A DNA stretch of 64,000 nucleotides from Streptomyces sp. TRM49041 (GCF_008271805.1 NZ_VSRY01000152.1:62001-126000), one strand, 5' to 3'. Shown: positions 10,265 through 19,070, counted from the first letter of the stretch. The notes: generated by a model not told the origin, from the sequence alone. Program-made: numbers and translations.

Positions 10265-11566
10265 ATGACCTCGCACTCCGCCTCTCCCTCCATGAACCCG
10301 TACGACGACATGTCGCCGGTGGCCCAGGCCGCCTATCGGGCCCGTGCGGCCGCCGCCGACCTCGCGCCTCTCCCGCGCGCGGTGAAGGACGACGCGCTGC
10401 TCGCCATGGCCGACGCGCTGGAAGTCCGGACGGCCGAGATCGTCCAGGCCAACGCCGAGGACGTGGCCAAGGCCCGGGAGGCGGGCACCAGCGAGTCGGT
10501 CGTCGACCGGCTGACGCTCACCCCGGAGCGGGTACGGGCCATCGCCGCCGACGTCCGGCACGTCGCCGCGCTGCCCGACCCGGTCGGCGAGGTGGTACGC
10601 GGCTCGACCCTGCCGAACGGCCTGGACCTGCGGCAGGTACGCGTCCCCCTCGGCGTGGTCGGCATCATCTACGAGGCGCGTCCGAACGTCACGGTGGACG
10701 CCGCCGCCCTCTGCCTGAAGTCCGGCAACGCGGTCCTGCTGCGCGGCTCCTCCTCCGCGTACGCGTCCAACACGGCCCTGGTCCGGGTCCTGCGCGACGC
10801 CGTCGGCGGCGCCGGGCTCCCGGCGGACGCCGTGCAGCTCGTGCCGGGCGAGTCCCGCGACTCGGTGCGCGAGCTGATGCGCGCCCGCGGCCTGGTCGAC
10901 GTGCTCATCCCGCGCGGCGGCGCGTCCCTGATCCGCACGGTCGTCGAGGAGTCCACCGTCCCGGTCATCGAGACCGGCACCGGCAACTGCCATGTGTACG
11001 TCGACGCCCAGACCGACCTGGACATGGCCGTCGACATCCTGATCAACTCCAAGGCTCAGCGCGTCAGCGTGTGCAACGCCGCCGAGACCCTCCTCGTCCA
11101 CCAGGACATCGCCGCCGAGTTCCTGCCGCGCGCCCTGGACGCCCTCGCCGACGCGGGCGTCACCGTCCACGGCGACGAGCGGGTCCTGCCGTACGCGGAG
11201 AGCTCCAAGGCCACCGTCGTCCCGGCCACGCCGGAGGACTGGGAGGCCGAGTATCTCTCGTACGACATCGCCGCGGCCGTCGTCGACTCGCTGGACGCCG
11301 CCGTCGGCCACATCCGGCTGTGGTCCTCCGGCCACACCGAGGCGATCGTCACCACCTCGCAGGCCGCCGCTCGCCGGTTCACCCAGTTGGTGGACTCCAC
11401 GACCGTCGCCGTGAACGCCTCGACGCGGTTCACGGACGGTGGCCAGTTCGGCTTCGGCGCGGAGATCGGGATCTCCACGCAGAAGCTCCACGCCCGTGGC
11501 CCCATGGGCCTGCCGGAGCTGACGTCGACCAAGTACATCGTCACCGGCGACGGTCACATCCGGTAG
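10265..11566 (+). CDS. proA: Gamma-glutamyl phosphate reductase
   Basis: The second enzyme of proline synthesis reduces gamma-glutamyl phosphate to glutamate semialdehyde with NADPH. The 433 aa protein has an aldehyde-dehydrogenase fold. The catalytic cysteine lies in ETGTGNCHVYVD near residue 242, and LIPRGGASLIR and VNASTRFTDGGQFGFGAEIG are typical ProA segments. The ATG at 10265 is preferred because the homologous region starts nearby; longer frames upstream run through the repeat. With proB it completes the pathway to P5C. Confidence 0.96.
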   Translation: MTSHSASPSMNPYDDMSPVAQAAYRARAAAADLAPLPRAVKDDALLAMADALEVRTAEIVQANAEDVAKAREAGTSESVVDRLTLTPERVRAIAADVRHVAALPDPVGEVVRGSTLPNGLDLRQVRVPLGVVGIIYEARPNVTVDAAALCLKSGNAVLLRGSSSAYASNTALVRVLRDAVGGAGLPADAVQLVPGESRDSVRELMRARGLVDVLIPRGGASLIRTVVEESTVPVIETGTGNCHVYVDAQTDLDMAVDILINSKAQRVSVCNAAETLLVHQDIAAEFLPRALDALADAGVTVHGDERVLPYAESSKATVVPATPEDWEAEYLSYDIAAAVVDSLDAAVGHIRLWSSGHTEAIVTTSQAAARRFTQLVDSTTVAVNASTRFTDGGQFGFGAEIGISTQKLHARGPMGLPELTSTKYIVTGDGHIR

Positions 11567-11654
11567 CCGCCAGGGCCCGGTCGCCGCTGTGAAGGCAGGG
11601 GGAGCTTCCGCGCTCTCCCTGCCCAAAGCCGCCGTCCGGGTCTACTCTGAGACC

Positions 11655-12224
11655 GTGCCGGACGACGTGGGGGGCAGGCCGTTCCCGGACGGCTGGGAGC
11701 CCGACGACGACCGCGGAGGCGCCGACGAGGACTTCGCCTCCGTGGTGTTCGACGAGGACTTCGTACGAGCCGCCGCGGTCCATGAGCCGAGCGCCGTGGA
11801 GAGACTGGTGGCCGCGGCCCAGGCGCGGGCCGACGCGGACGCCGCCAGGGCCCGCGGTGGCGGCCCCCCGCCCGACGACGATCCGTACGGCCCGGACGGC
11901 CCGGACGGCCACGACTACTACGGCGACGACCCGTACGATCCCTACGGGCCCGACGACCCGTACGGCCCCTACGGCGGCGCCCTCCGCCCGTACCGCCCGG
12001 GCCTCCGCTGGCACCGACCCGTCGCCTGGATCGTCGCCCTCCTGATGGGCCTCGGCATGGTCGCCCTCGCCTTCACCGCCGTGTACCGCAGCTCCTCCGG
12101 CGACCGCGACGACCAGATCCCGGCTCCGGCCACCACCGACGTCGGCCCGGACACGGCCCCGTCCGCCTCGGCGTCCGCCGACTACTCCGCCCCACCGGTC
12201 CCCGCGGTCCCCCGTACCCCCTGA
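11655..12224 (+). CDS. Membrane protein like SCO2584 (spore-wall associated)
   Basis: The 189 aa protein has an acidic N-terminus carrying SVVFDEDFVRAAAVHEPSA, a long Asp/Pro/Tyr/Gly-rich stretch, one membrane helix (VAWIVALLMGLGMVALAFTAVY) and a short outer tail. The position directly after proA and the motif match what I recall of S. coelicolor SCO2584, reported as a partner of the MreB-centred spore-wall-synthesising complex. The GTG at 11655 lies seven bases after a TACTCT -10-like box, so the mRNA could be leaderless; an upstream GTG at 11589 is the alternative. The next gene shares the same N-terminal motif, implying a paralogous pair. Biochemical function is unknown. Confidence 0.75.
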   Translation: MPDDVGGRPFPDGWEPDDDRGGADEDFASVVFDEDFVRAAAVHEPSAVERLVAAAQARADADAARARGGGPPPDDDPYGPDGPDGHDYYGDDPYDPYGPDDPYGPYGGALRPYRPGLRWHRPVAWIVALLMGLGMVALAFTAVYRSSSGDRDDQIPAPATTDVGPDTAPSASASADYSAPPVPAVPRTP

Positions 12225-12360
12225 CGCCCCTCTCCCTGCCCTGGCATGCCGACGATGAGGGCGGTGCCCGCGCGCATCGGAAGATACGACCTCGGCCCTC
12301 CGGTGAACTCGGCGCCGAGCGGCGCGTTTACCCGGCCGCCCGAAGACCCACCCTGAAGGT

Positions 12361-13659
12361 ATGGCAGGGAGTGGCGACCCACCTGACGGGACGCCCGACG
12401 GCACGCCCGAGGGGCTCCCCGGCGGTGGCGAGGACGAGTACCGATCCGTCGTCTTCGACGAGTCGTTCATCCGCGCTGCCCACATCCAGGAACTCTCAGC
12501 CGAGGAACGGATGGGCCACGACACCGACGGCGTACGCAGACTCCCCGGCCCCGACTCCGACTCCGAAACCGCCCCCGATGCCGATCCGGACCCGGACGCG
12601 GACCTGGACCCGGACGGGGACCACGGACCTGATGCCGGGTACGAGCCCGGTCCCGGGGGCGCGTACGGGTACGGACCCCGGGGTGGGCCGCGGCTCGGAC
12701 GCCGACGCGGGCGAGCGCGTCTGCGCCGGTCGCGGACCGCCGCCCTGATGGTCGTGCTGCTCGTCGGGATGGTCTTCGCCGCCGCCATCCACCTGGGCTC
12801 CCGGTACCCCTACCAGCCCCCGCCCGCCCAGCGCGCCGAGCCTCTGAGCACGATCCTCGTCGCCCTGACGCCCCAGGACTCCGTCCCCGGCGGCCGCCCG
12901 GCCGACCTGTATGCCCACAGCCCTGCCGCGCAGTACCGCGCCGGTGCCGCCGGCGTCACCCTGCCGCCCGCGAGACGCACCCCCCACTTCTCCGAGGGCC
13001 AGGTCATGGCCGCCCTGACCATCGCCAAGGACTACCTGGTGCAGTCCTCACTCGACCCCGACACCCTCACCGGCGGAACCGTCCGGCCCGTGCGGCTGCT
13101 GCTCGACCCGGACCAGCTGGACCAGTTCGACCGGAGCGTCGACTCCCCGGCCGCCGACGGGCGCCACGCCACCGGCGGCTGGCTCATCCGGTTCGACCCG
13201 GCCCGCGTGGCCCTCGCCGACCCCTCCGTCCGCGTCCAGGGCACCCTGCGGGTCGCGGAGACGTCCGCCGAGGCCCTGGAGGTGACGTCCGACCACACCT
13301 TCGCCTACACGCTGCGCCCCGCCGCCACCGCCGCCACCGCCGCCACCGCCACTACCGCCGACACCGCGGACGCCTCGCTGTTCACCGTCCGCCGCGAGCT
13401 GCGCTTCCGCTTCGACCGCGAGGACCTGCGCATGCACCGCGCCGAGCTGGTCGCCGGCCGGCTGCAGGCCGGCCCCATGGACTGCGCCGCCGACCTGTCC
13501 GGCGCCCTGCGCCCCCTCCTGGCCGGCGAGCGCCCCACCACGACCGCGCCCCCGGCAACCGACCCGTATGCCACCGCGCCGGCCGCAGCCACCCCCCTCT
13601 GTGCCACCCTGCCCGCCGTCTCCCAGCCCACGGAGGCACCCGGGGAGCCCAAGTCCTGA
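12361..13659 (+). CDS. Membrane protein like SCO2583, paralogous N-terminus to preceding gene
   Basis: The 432 aa protein shares the N-terminal motif SVVFDESFIRAAHIQELSA with the previous gene, then has an Asp/Pro-rich acidic tract, one membrane helix (AALMVVLLVGMVFAAAI, about residue 127) and a large extracytoplasmic domain of about 270 residues. The outer domain contains an AAT/ATA codon repeat near 13319-13360 and a Thr/Pro/Ala-rich C-terminal tail. The type-II topology resembles proteins that link cytoplasmic partners to wall synthesis. I recall this as the SCO2583-type family. No enzyme motif is visible. Confidence 0.75.
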   Translation: MAGSGDPPDGTPDGTPEGLPGGGEDEYRSVVFDESFIRAAHIQELSAEERMGHDTDGVRRLPGPDSDSETAPDADPDPDADLDPDGDHGPDAGYEPGPGGAYGYGPRGGPRLGRRRGRARLRRSRTAALMVVLLVGMVFAAAIHLGSRYPYQPPPAQRAEPLSTILVALTPQDSVPGGRPADLYAHSPAAQYRAGAAGVTLPPARRTPHFSEGQVMAALTIAKDYLVQSSLDPDTLTGGTVRPVRLLLDPDQLDQFDRSVDSPAADGRHATGGWLIRFDPARVALADPSVRVQGTLRVAETSAEALEVTSDHTFAYTLRPAATAATAATATTADTADASLFTVRRELRFRFDREDLRMHRAELVAGRLQAGPMDCAADLSGALRPLLAGERPTTTAPPATDPYATAPAAATPLCATLPAVSQPTEAPGEPKS

Positions 13660-13858
13660 CACCGGCGGCCCGTGGCGCCGCCAGGCGCCCGTGACGCAGG
13701 CACCACGACGAGGAAGTCCCCGGGTGCCCCGCGACGCCTGGCAGGTCCGTCCTTGGCCCGGGATGTCTCTGCAGGGCCCGGGCCAGGGCGCGACAGCCGG
13801 ACGGGCCGGCCGCCGGGTCAGGGGGTCAGGCTGTGCCCGGCCGGGGGCGGTCTCAGGG

Positions 13859-14947
13859 TCAGGCCGTGCCCGGGCCGCCCTCGCCCTTGCTGCTGTTGGT
13901 GGGGCCGCCGGGCCGGTTGCCCGAGCCGCCGCCGGCGAACTTCTCGAAGAGCTTGCCGCCGAGGTCACTGGCACCGCCGGCTATGTCACCGACGAGCTTC
14001 ATCAGCGGATCCTTGCTGCCGCGCACCGTCTCCGCGTAGTGGCTCGCGGACTCGCGGAAGGAGTCCGTGACGGACGTTTCCCTGTCCTCCGACCGCCGCG
14101 GGTAGTGACCGTCCATGATCCGCTGGTAGTCGCGGCTCTCCGCCCACCGCTTCAGCTCGGCCGCGCGCACCGTGGTGAACGGGTGGGAGCGGGGCAGCAC
14201 GTTCATGATCTTCAGCACCGAGTCGCGGAGGTCGCCGCCCGACTCGTACTCCTCCGCCTGCGCCAGGAACGCGTCCACGTTCATCTCGTGCAGATGGTGC
14301 CCGCCCGCCAGCTTCATCAGCCCGCGCATCGACGCCTGAAGGTCCTGACCGACCAGCAGCCCGGCCCGGTCGGCGGACAGCTCCGACTTGCGGAACCACT
14401 CCCGCAGCGCCGTGACGATCGCCATGATCGTCATATTGCCGAGCGGGATCCACGCGACCTTCAGCGCCAGGCTGGTGAGGAACAGCAGCACCGTCCGGTA
14501 CACGGAGTGGCCGGAGAGGGCATGGCCCACCTCGTGGCCGACCACCGCCCGCATCTCCTCCTCGTCCAGCAACTCCACCAGCCCCGTGGTGACCACGATG
14601 ATCGGCTCGTCCAGGCCGATGCACATCGCGTTGGGCTTCGGGTCCTGCGTGACGTACATCGGCGGGACCTTCTCCAGGTCCAGGATGTAGCAGGCGTCGC
14701 GCAGCATGTCGTGGAGGTGGGCGAACTGCTCATCGCTCACCCGCACGGAATCGGAGAGGTACAGCAGCCGCAGGCTCCGCTCGGGCAGCAGCCCGCTCAG
14801 GGCCTTGAACACGGTGTCGAAGCCGCTGAGCTTGCGCAGGGCGACGAGCGCGGAGCGATCCGCCGGATGCTCGTAGGCGCGGGAGGAGATGCCGGGAAAG
14901 CGCCTGCGCCTACGGCTCGGCACGCTCTCGTGACCACTTTCTGTCAT
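13859..14947 (-). CDS. M48-family zinc metalloprotease (HtpX/Ste24-like)
   Basis: This 362 aa membrane-associated zinc protease has the active-site motif HEVGHALSGH (HEXXH). It is preceded by MCIGLDEPIIVVTTGLVELL and followed by hydrophobic segments and a downstream glutamate in ELSADRAGLL, the usual M48 arrangement. The C-terminus is Gly/Ser/Pro-rich. The second ATG (14947, MTESGHE) is chosen; one at 14959 adds four residues. It is convergent with the SCO2583-like gene and divergent from the small protein before nadD. A role in envelope or membrane-protein quality control is typical of the family but not shown here. Confidence 0.88.
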   Translation of the reverse strand: MTESGHESVPSRRRRRFPGISSRAYEHPADRSALVALRKLSGFDTVFKALSGLLPERSLRLLYLSDSVRVSDEQFAHLHDMLRDACYILDLEKVPPMYVTQDPKPNAMCIGLDEPIIVVTTGLVELLDEEEMRAVVGHEVGHALSGHSVYRTVLLFLTSLALKVAWIPLGNMTIMAIVTALREWFRKSELSADRAGLLVGQDLQASMRGLMKLAGGHHLHEMNVDAFLAQAEEYESGGDLRDSVLKIMNVLPRSHPFTTVRAAELKRWAESRDYQRIMDGHYPRRSEDRETSVTDSFRESASHYAETVRGSKDPLMKLVGDIAGGASDLGGKLFEKFAGGGSGNRPGGPTNSSKGEGGPGTA

Positions 14948-15030
14948 GGTTGCCCCCATATTCGTACGAGATCTGCCTCGTCCCCCTGACAGACCTCAGA
15001 GTAGGCGCTGCTCCCCGGGACCGTTGGGGC

Positions 15031-15053
15031 TGTGGACAACGGCCTGTGGACAA
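15031..15053. promoter_or_regulatory. Pair of consensus DnaA boxes
   Basis: TGTGGACAA occurs twice, at 15031-15039 and 15045-15053, each the exact reverse complement of the Streptomyces DnaA box TTGTCCACA. The start-to-start spacing is 14 bases, in the gap between the M48 protease and the small membrane protein. Confidence 0.6.
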
Positions 15054-15160
15054 CCGCCCGTGGGAGGAGAACGACTGAGTCGGCGTGAGCGTGCCCGGAC
15101 CGCCCGCATACGATGTGCGCGAAGTCTCCGCTCCGACTCCGATGGATAGGTCCGCAGAAG

Positions 15161-15325
15161 ATGAGCAGCCTCCACACCGCCGCCACCCACCTGGTCACGC
15201 TCGCCCAGGGCTCCGAGCACGGCGGCAACCACGAAAGCCTCAACCCCTACGTCACCGGTGGCGGCGCGCTCCTGGCGCTGCTGCTGATGCTGTGGGTCAC
15301 CACCCGCTTCAACCGCGACCGCTGA
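15161..15325 (+). CDS. Small single-helix membrane protein
   Basis: The 54 aa protein has a polar N-terminus (MSSLHTAATHLVTLAQGSEH), then one membrane helix GGGALLALLLMLWVTTRF and a short basic end NRDR. It lies 52 bases before nadD on the same strand. I recall similar small proteins at this site in other Streptomyces, which supports it being real. The ATG at 15161 is chosen over a longer frame whose extension looks random. Function is unknown. Confidence 0.65.
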   Translation: MSSLHTAATHLVTLAQGSEHGGNHESLNPYVTGGGALLALLLMLWVTTRFNRDR

Positions 15326-15377
15326 GTCGGCGCTCGCCGGGACCGGCCGGGCCGTCGTGCCGTTAGGCTCTGCACGC

Positions 15378-15998
15378 ATGGGAGAGCAGGAAGTGCCGAG
15401 AAGTCCCGGCAAACGCCGCCTGGGCGTGATGGGTGGGACGTTCGACCCGATCCACCACGGACACCTGGTGGCCGCCAGTGAGGTGGCCGCCCTGTTCCAC
15501 CTGGACGAGGTCGTTTTCGTACCGACCGGCCAGCCGTGGCAGAAGACCCACAAGACGGTCTCCCCGGCCGAGGACCGGTACCTCATGACGGTCATCGCCA
15601 CGGCGTCCAACCCGCAGTTCTCGGTCAGCCGTATCGACGTCGACCGCGCCGGTCCCACCTACACGATCGACACGTTGAGGGAGCTGCACTCCCTCAACCC
15701 GGACACCGATCTGTTCTTCATCACCGGCGCCGACGCGCTCTCCCAGATCATGCCGGGCTGGCGCAACGCCGAGGAGCTGTTCTCGCTCGCGCACTTCATC
15801 GGGGTGACCCGCCCCGGTCATGACCTGTCGGACGACGGCCTGCCCAAGGGCGGTGTCTCGCTGGTCGAGGTGCCCGCGCTCGCCATCTCGTCGTCGGATT
15901 GCCGCGCGAGGGTCGCGCAGGGCGACCCGGTCTGGTATCTGGTGCCGGACGGTGTGGTGCGCTACATCGCGAAGCGCCATTTGTACCGGGGCCAGTAA
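15378..15998 (+). CDS. nadD: Nicotinate-nucleotide adenylyltransferase
   Basis: It forms deamido-NAD from nicotinate mononucleotide and ATP. The 206 aa protein has the nucleotidyltransferase signature GGTFDPIHHGHL near residue 17, FVPTGQPWQK, FITGADAL, and the C-terminal ISSSDCRARV segment that stands for the usual ISSTxIR motif. It sits just before the LCP-like gene, rsfS and a histidine phosphatase, the common actinobacterial order. The ATG at 15378 is the likely start. Confidence 0.95.
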   Translation: MGEQEVPRSPGKRRLGVMGGTFDPIHHGHLVAASEVAALFHLDEVVFVPTGQPWQKTHKTVSPAEDRYLMTVIATASNPQFSVSRIDVDRAGPTYTIDTLRELHSLNPDTDLFFITGADALSQIMPGWRNAEELFSLAHFIGVTRPGHDLSDDGLPKGGVSLVEVPALAISSSDCRARVAQGDPVWYLVPDGVVRYIAKRHLYRGQ

Positions 15999-16017
15999 GT
16001 CACGGAGAGGGGCACCG

Positions 16018-17847
16018 GTGAACGACCAGAACAGCCAGTACGACCCGTACTATCCGCCGCAGCCGCAGATCATCGGTTACGACGAGTACGGGCAGCCCGT
16101 GTACCAGCAGGCCCAGCAGGCGCCCCAGGCCCAGCCCCCGCATCCCCAGCAGCAACAGGGCTACGGATACGACCCGTACGCCCAGCCCCAGCCGTACCAG
16201 CCGTACCAGCACGGCCAGCAGGACCAGCAGAATCAGCCGTACCAGAACCAGCCCTACCAGGGGCAGCCGCAAGGCGGCCCCCAGTACGGCTACGACCAGT
16301 ACGGCACCCAGCAGTGGCAGGCCCAGCAGGCCCAGCGGGCCCAGCAGGCCCCGCGGGCGCCCCAGGCCCCGCACCCGTCCCCGCCCCAGCCCCCCGTGCA
16401 GCCCGGCCCCGGGGCCGGGCCCACGGCCGTACCCGAACAGCGCCGCCCCGCGCCGGGGCAGCAGCACCCCGGCGCGCCCCGGCAGCCGCAGCCCCAGCGG
16501 TCACCACAGCGCGACCCCCGCGCGGCAGGCGGGCCGCGCGACCCCCGCGAGGGCCGGGACTCCCGCGACGCCCGTGACTCGGGCGACTACCGCACCGAGC
16601 AGTTCGCCTTCGTCGACGTGCCGGACGAGGAGTCCGAGGACGTCATCGACTGGCTCAAGTTCACCGAGAGCCGCTCGGAGCGCCGCGAGGAGGCCAAGCG
16701 GCGAGGCCGTAACCGCGTCGTCGCACTCCTCGTCGTCCTCGCCCTGGCGCTCGTCGGCGGCGTCGGCTACCTGTGGCAGGCCGGGCTGATCCCCGGCCTC
16801 TCCAAGGAGGACGCCAAGCAGGGCGGCGCCACTGCCACCGGCCCGCAGAAGCGCGACGTGATCGTCCTCCATCTGCACAGCACCAAGGACGAGGCCACCT
16901 CCACCGCGCTCCTGGTCAACAACGCCACTACCAAGCAGGGCACCACCGTCCTGCTCCCCAACGCCCTCGCGGTGGCCAACGACGACGGGACCACCACCAC
17001 CCTCGGCAAGTCCGTCGAGGACGACGGCTCGTCCGGCACCCGTGAGGCCATCGGCACCCTCCTAGGCACCAAGATCACCGGTACATGGCGGCTCGACACC
17101 CCGTACCTGGAGAACCTCGTCGAGCTGGTCGGCGGGATCGACCTCAACACGGACGCGGAGGTGCCGGCCGCCAAGAAGGGCGAGGCGCCGCTCGTGCCCA
17201 AGGGTGAGAACCAGACCCTCGACGGGCGCATGGCCGTCGCCTACGCCACCTACCGCGGCTCCGGCGAGTCCGAGACACAGCAGCTCCAGCGGTTCGGGCA
17301 GGTCGTTCACGGCGTGCTGCGCAAGATGTCGGACGACCCCAAGAACGCGACCATGACGATCCAGTCGCTCGCGCAGATCCTCGACCCGTCGCTGCCCGAC
17401 AAGGACCTGGGGGCGTCCCTCGCCAAGCTGGCCGAGCACGCCAAGACCGGCGCCTACAAGACGGCGCTGCTGCCGGTCCAGGGCGACGGTCGGCTCACCC
17501 AGGACGCCACCAGGAGCGTGGTCAAGGACATCCTCGGCGGCTCAGTCAGCGCTCCCGGGCAGGGCGCCGTGGTCCGTGTCGGCGTCCGCGACGCCAGCGG
17601 CAACGACGACGCCATGGAGGCGGCGCGGATCGTCCTGGTCAACGGCGGCTACGCGGTCATCGACGGAGGCAGCGCGGACGGTGCGGAGAACACCTCCGAG
17701 GTCCGCTACGGCGAGGCCGCGCAGAAGGCCAAGGCCGAGGAGGTCGCAAAGACCCTCGGACTGCCGGACCGCTCCGTCCGCAAGGGGGAGCCGTCCACGA
17801 ACGCCGACGTCACCGTCGTACTCGGCAAGGATTACAAGGTCAAGTAA
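16018..17847 (+). CDS. Divergent LCP/LytR-type membrane protein (SCO2578/PdtA-like)
   Basis: The 609 aa protein has a cytoplasmic tail of about 200 residues dominated by Gln/Pro/Tyr repeats, a charged segment, and one membrane helix near residue 235 (VVALLVVLALALVGGVGYLW). An outer LCP-like domain spans about 280-490 and a LytR_C domain about 515-605. LCP proteins attach teichoic acids or other glycopolymers to peptidoglycan. Here the usual RSDT and SIPRDT positions read ATST and LLPNAL, so the arginines that bind the lipid pyrophosphate appear absent. I recall the S. coelicolor gene at this locus as linked to spore-wall polymer transfer. The GTG at 16018 has GGAGAGG upstream. Confidence 0.82.
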   Translation: MNDQNSQYDPYYPPQPQIIGYDEYGQPVYQQAQQAPQAQPPHPQQQQGYGYDPYAQPQPYQPYQHGQQDQQNQPYQNQPYQGQPQGGPQYGYDQYGTQQWQAQQAQRAQQAPRAPQAPHPSPPQPPVQPGPGAGPTAVPEQRRPAPGQQHPGAPRQPQPQRSPQRDPRAAGGPRDPREGRDSRDARDSGDYRTEQFAFVDVPDEESEDVIDWLKFTESRSERREEAKRRGRNRVVALLVVLALALVGGVGYLWQAGLIPGLSKEDAKQGGATATGPQKRDVIVLHLHSTKDEATSTALLVNNATTKQGTTVLLPNALAVANDDGTTTTLGKSVEDDGSSGTREAIGTLLGTKITGTWRLDTPYLENLVELVGGIDLNTDAEVPAAKKGEAPLVPKGENQTLDGRMAVAYATYRGSGESETQQLQRFGQVVHGVLRKMSDDPKNATMTIQSLAQILDPSLPDKDLGASLAKLAEHAKTGAYKTALLPVQGDGRLTQDATRSVVKDILGGSVSAPGQGAVVRVGVRDASGNDDAMEAARIVLVNGGYAVIDGGSADGAENTSEVRYGEAAQKAKAEEVAKTLGLPDRSVRKGEPSTNADVTVVLGKDYKVK

Positions 17848-17915
17848 TGGTTGTCGGGCTGTCGGCGGCACGTGAGACCCTTGAGGTGTCCTTGACCGCC
17901 GACGAAAGCCTGCAT

Positions 17916-18383
17916 GTGACCGCCACCGACCGATCCATCGCGCTTGTGAACGCCGCCGCCCAGGCGGCCGCCGACCGGCTCGCGCACGACATCATCGCGT
18001 ACGACGTGAGCGACGTGCTGTCGATCACCGACGCATTCCTGCTCGCCTCCGCGCCCAGCGACCGCCAGGTCAAGTCGATCGTCGACGAGATCGAGGAGCG
18101 GCTGAACAAGGAGCTCGGGGCCAAGCCGGTGCGCCGCGAGGGCGACCGCGAGGCCCGCTGGGTCCTCCTGGACTACGTCGACATCGTGGTCCACGTCCAG
18201 CACAGCGAGGAGCGGGTCTTCTACGCACTGGAGCGGCTCTGGAAGGACTGCCCGGAGCTGGCGCTGCCCGAGGACGCCAGGAAGACCCGCGGCAAGGCGG
18301 CGGAGCACGCCCAGCTCAGCGGTGCCGACGGCGCCGGCCCCGAGGGCCTCGCCGGTGACGGGATGGACGGTGAGCTGCGCTGA
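17916..18383 (+). CDS. rsfS: Ribosomal silencing factor RsfS
   Basis: RsfS binds ribosomal protein L14 and blocks subunit joining when nutrients are low. The 155 aa protein carries the family core DIIAYDVSDVLSITDAFLLAS, REGDREARWVLLDYVDIVVHV and QHSEERVFYALERLW. The GTG at 17916 gives MTATDRSIALV, the usual beginning; a longer frame starting at 17847 overlaps the previous stop but adds sequence not expected in the family. The C-terminal 30 residues are a loose Gly/Ala tail. The next gene overlaps its end. Confidence 0.93.
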   Translation: MTATDRSIALVNAAAQAAADRLAHDIIAYDVSDVLSITDAFLLASAPSDRQVKSIVDEIEERLNKELGAKPVRREGDREARWVLLDYVDIVVHVQHSEERVFYALERLWKDCPELALPEDARKTRGKAAEHAQLSGADGAGPEGLAGDGMDGELR

Positions 18384-19033
18384 GCGGCACCAAGGGCGGC
18401 AGGGGCCGCCGTATCGTCCTCTGGCGCCACGGCCAGACCTCCTGGAACCTGGAGCGCCGCTTCCAGGGCAGTACGGACATCGAGCTCACCGATACCGGCC
18501 TCGCCCAGGCACGCCGGTCCGCCCGGCTGCTCGCCGCGCTCAAGCCGGACGCGATCATCGCCTCCGACCTGAAGCGGGCGGCGGCCACGGCGGCCGAGCT
18601 CGCCGCGATCACCGGGCATCCCGTCGGCCATGACTCCGCGCTCCGCGAGACGTACGCGGGCGTGTGGCAGGGCCTGACCCACGAGGAGATCCTCGCCCGG
18701 TACGGCGACGAGTACCGCGCCTGGAAGCGTGGCGAGCCGGTCCGGCGTGGCGGTGGCGAACTGGAGAGCGAGGTGGCCGACCGGGCCGCTCCCGTGGTCC
18801 TGGAACATGCCGAGAAGCTGCCCGAGGAGGGCACCCTCGTCGTGGTCAGCCACGGTGGGACGATCCGCACCACCATCGGCCGGCTCCTCGGCCTGGCGCC
18901 GCACAGCTGGGAGAGCCTCGGCGGGCTGTCGAACTGCTGCTGGTCCGTGCTGGGCGAGGGCGCGCGGGGCTGGCGGCTGCTGGAACACAACGCCGGCACG
19001 CTCCCCGAGCCGGTCCTCGGCGACGACGACTGA
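18380..19033 (+). CDS. Histidine phosphatase (phosphoglycerate mutase-like), CTG start
   Basis: The 217 aa protein has the catalytic phosphohistidine motif RHGQTSWN about residue 17, the second histidine in VVSHGGTIR, and DLKRAAATA, all typical of the branch-1 histidine phosphatase fold. An in-frame TGA at 18371 and the absence of any ATG, GTG or TTG before the catalytic motif leave CTG at 18380 (CTGA overlap with the rsfS stop) as the only sensible start. The next in-frame GTG, at 18662, would remove the active site. Substrate is unknown. It closes the nadD-LCP-rsfS run. Confidence 0.88.
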   Translation: MSGTKGGRGRRIVLWRHGQTSWNLERRFQGSTDIELTDTGLAQARRSARLLAALKPDAIIASDLKRAAATAAELAAITGHPVGHDSALRETYAGVWQGLTHEEILARYGDEYRAWKRGEPVRRGGGELESEVADRAAPVVLEHAEKLPEEGTLVVVSHGGTIRTTIGRLLGLAPHSWESLGGLSNCCWSVLGEGARGWRLLEHNAGTLPEPVLGDDD

Positions 19034-19040
19034 CCCGGAT

Positions 19041-19070
19041 TTCACTTTCCGGCAGGTGACAGGCTAAAGT
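19041..19070 (+). promoter_or_regulatory. Possible promoter of the first tRNA-Ala
   Basis: TTCACT (19041-19046) and TAAAGT (19065-19070) are separated by 18 bases, and the tRNA starts 36 bases after the -10 box. The -35 match is only fair. Confidence 0.4.

Noticed and set aside
15031..15053. Chromosomal replication origin
   Set aside because: Only two boxes, no AT-rich unwinding element and no dnaA/dnaN/rpmH context.
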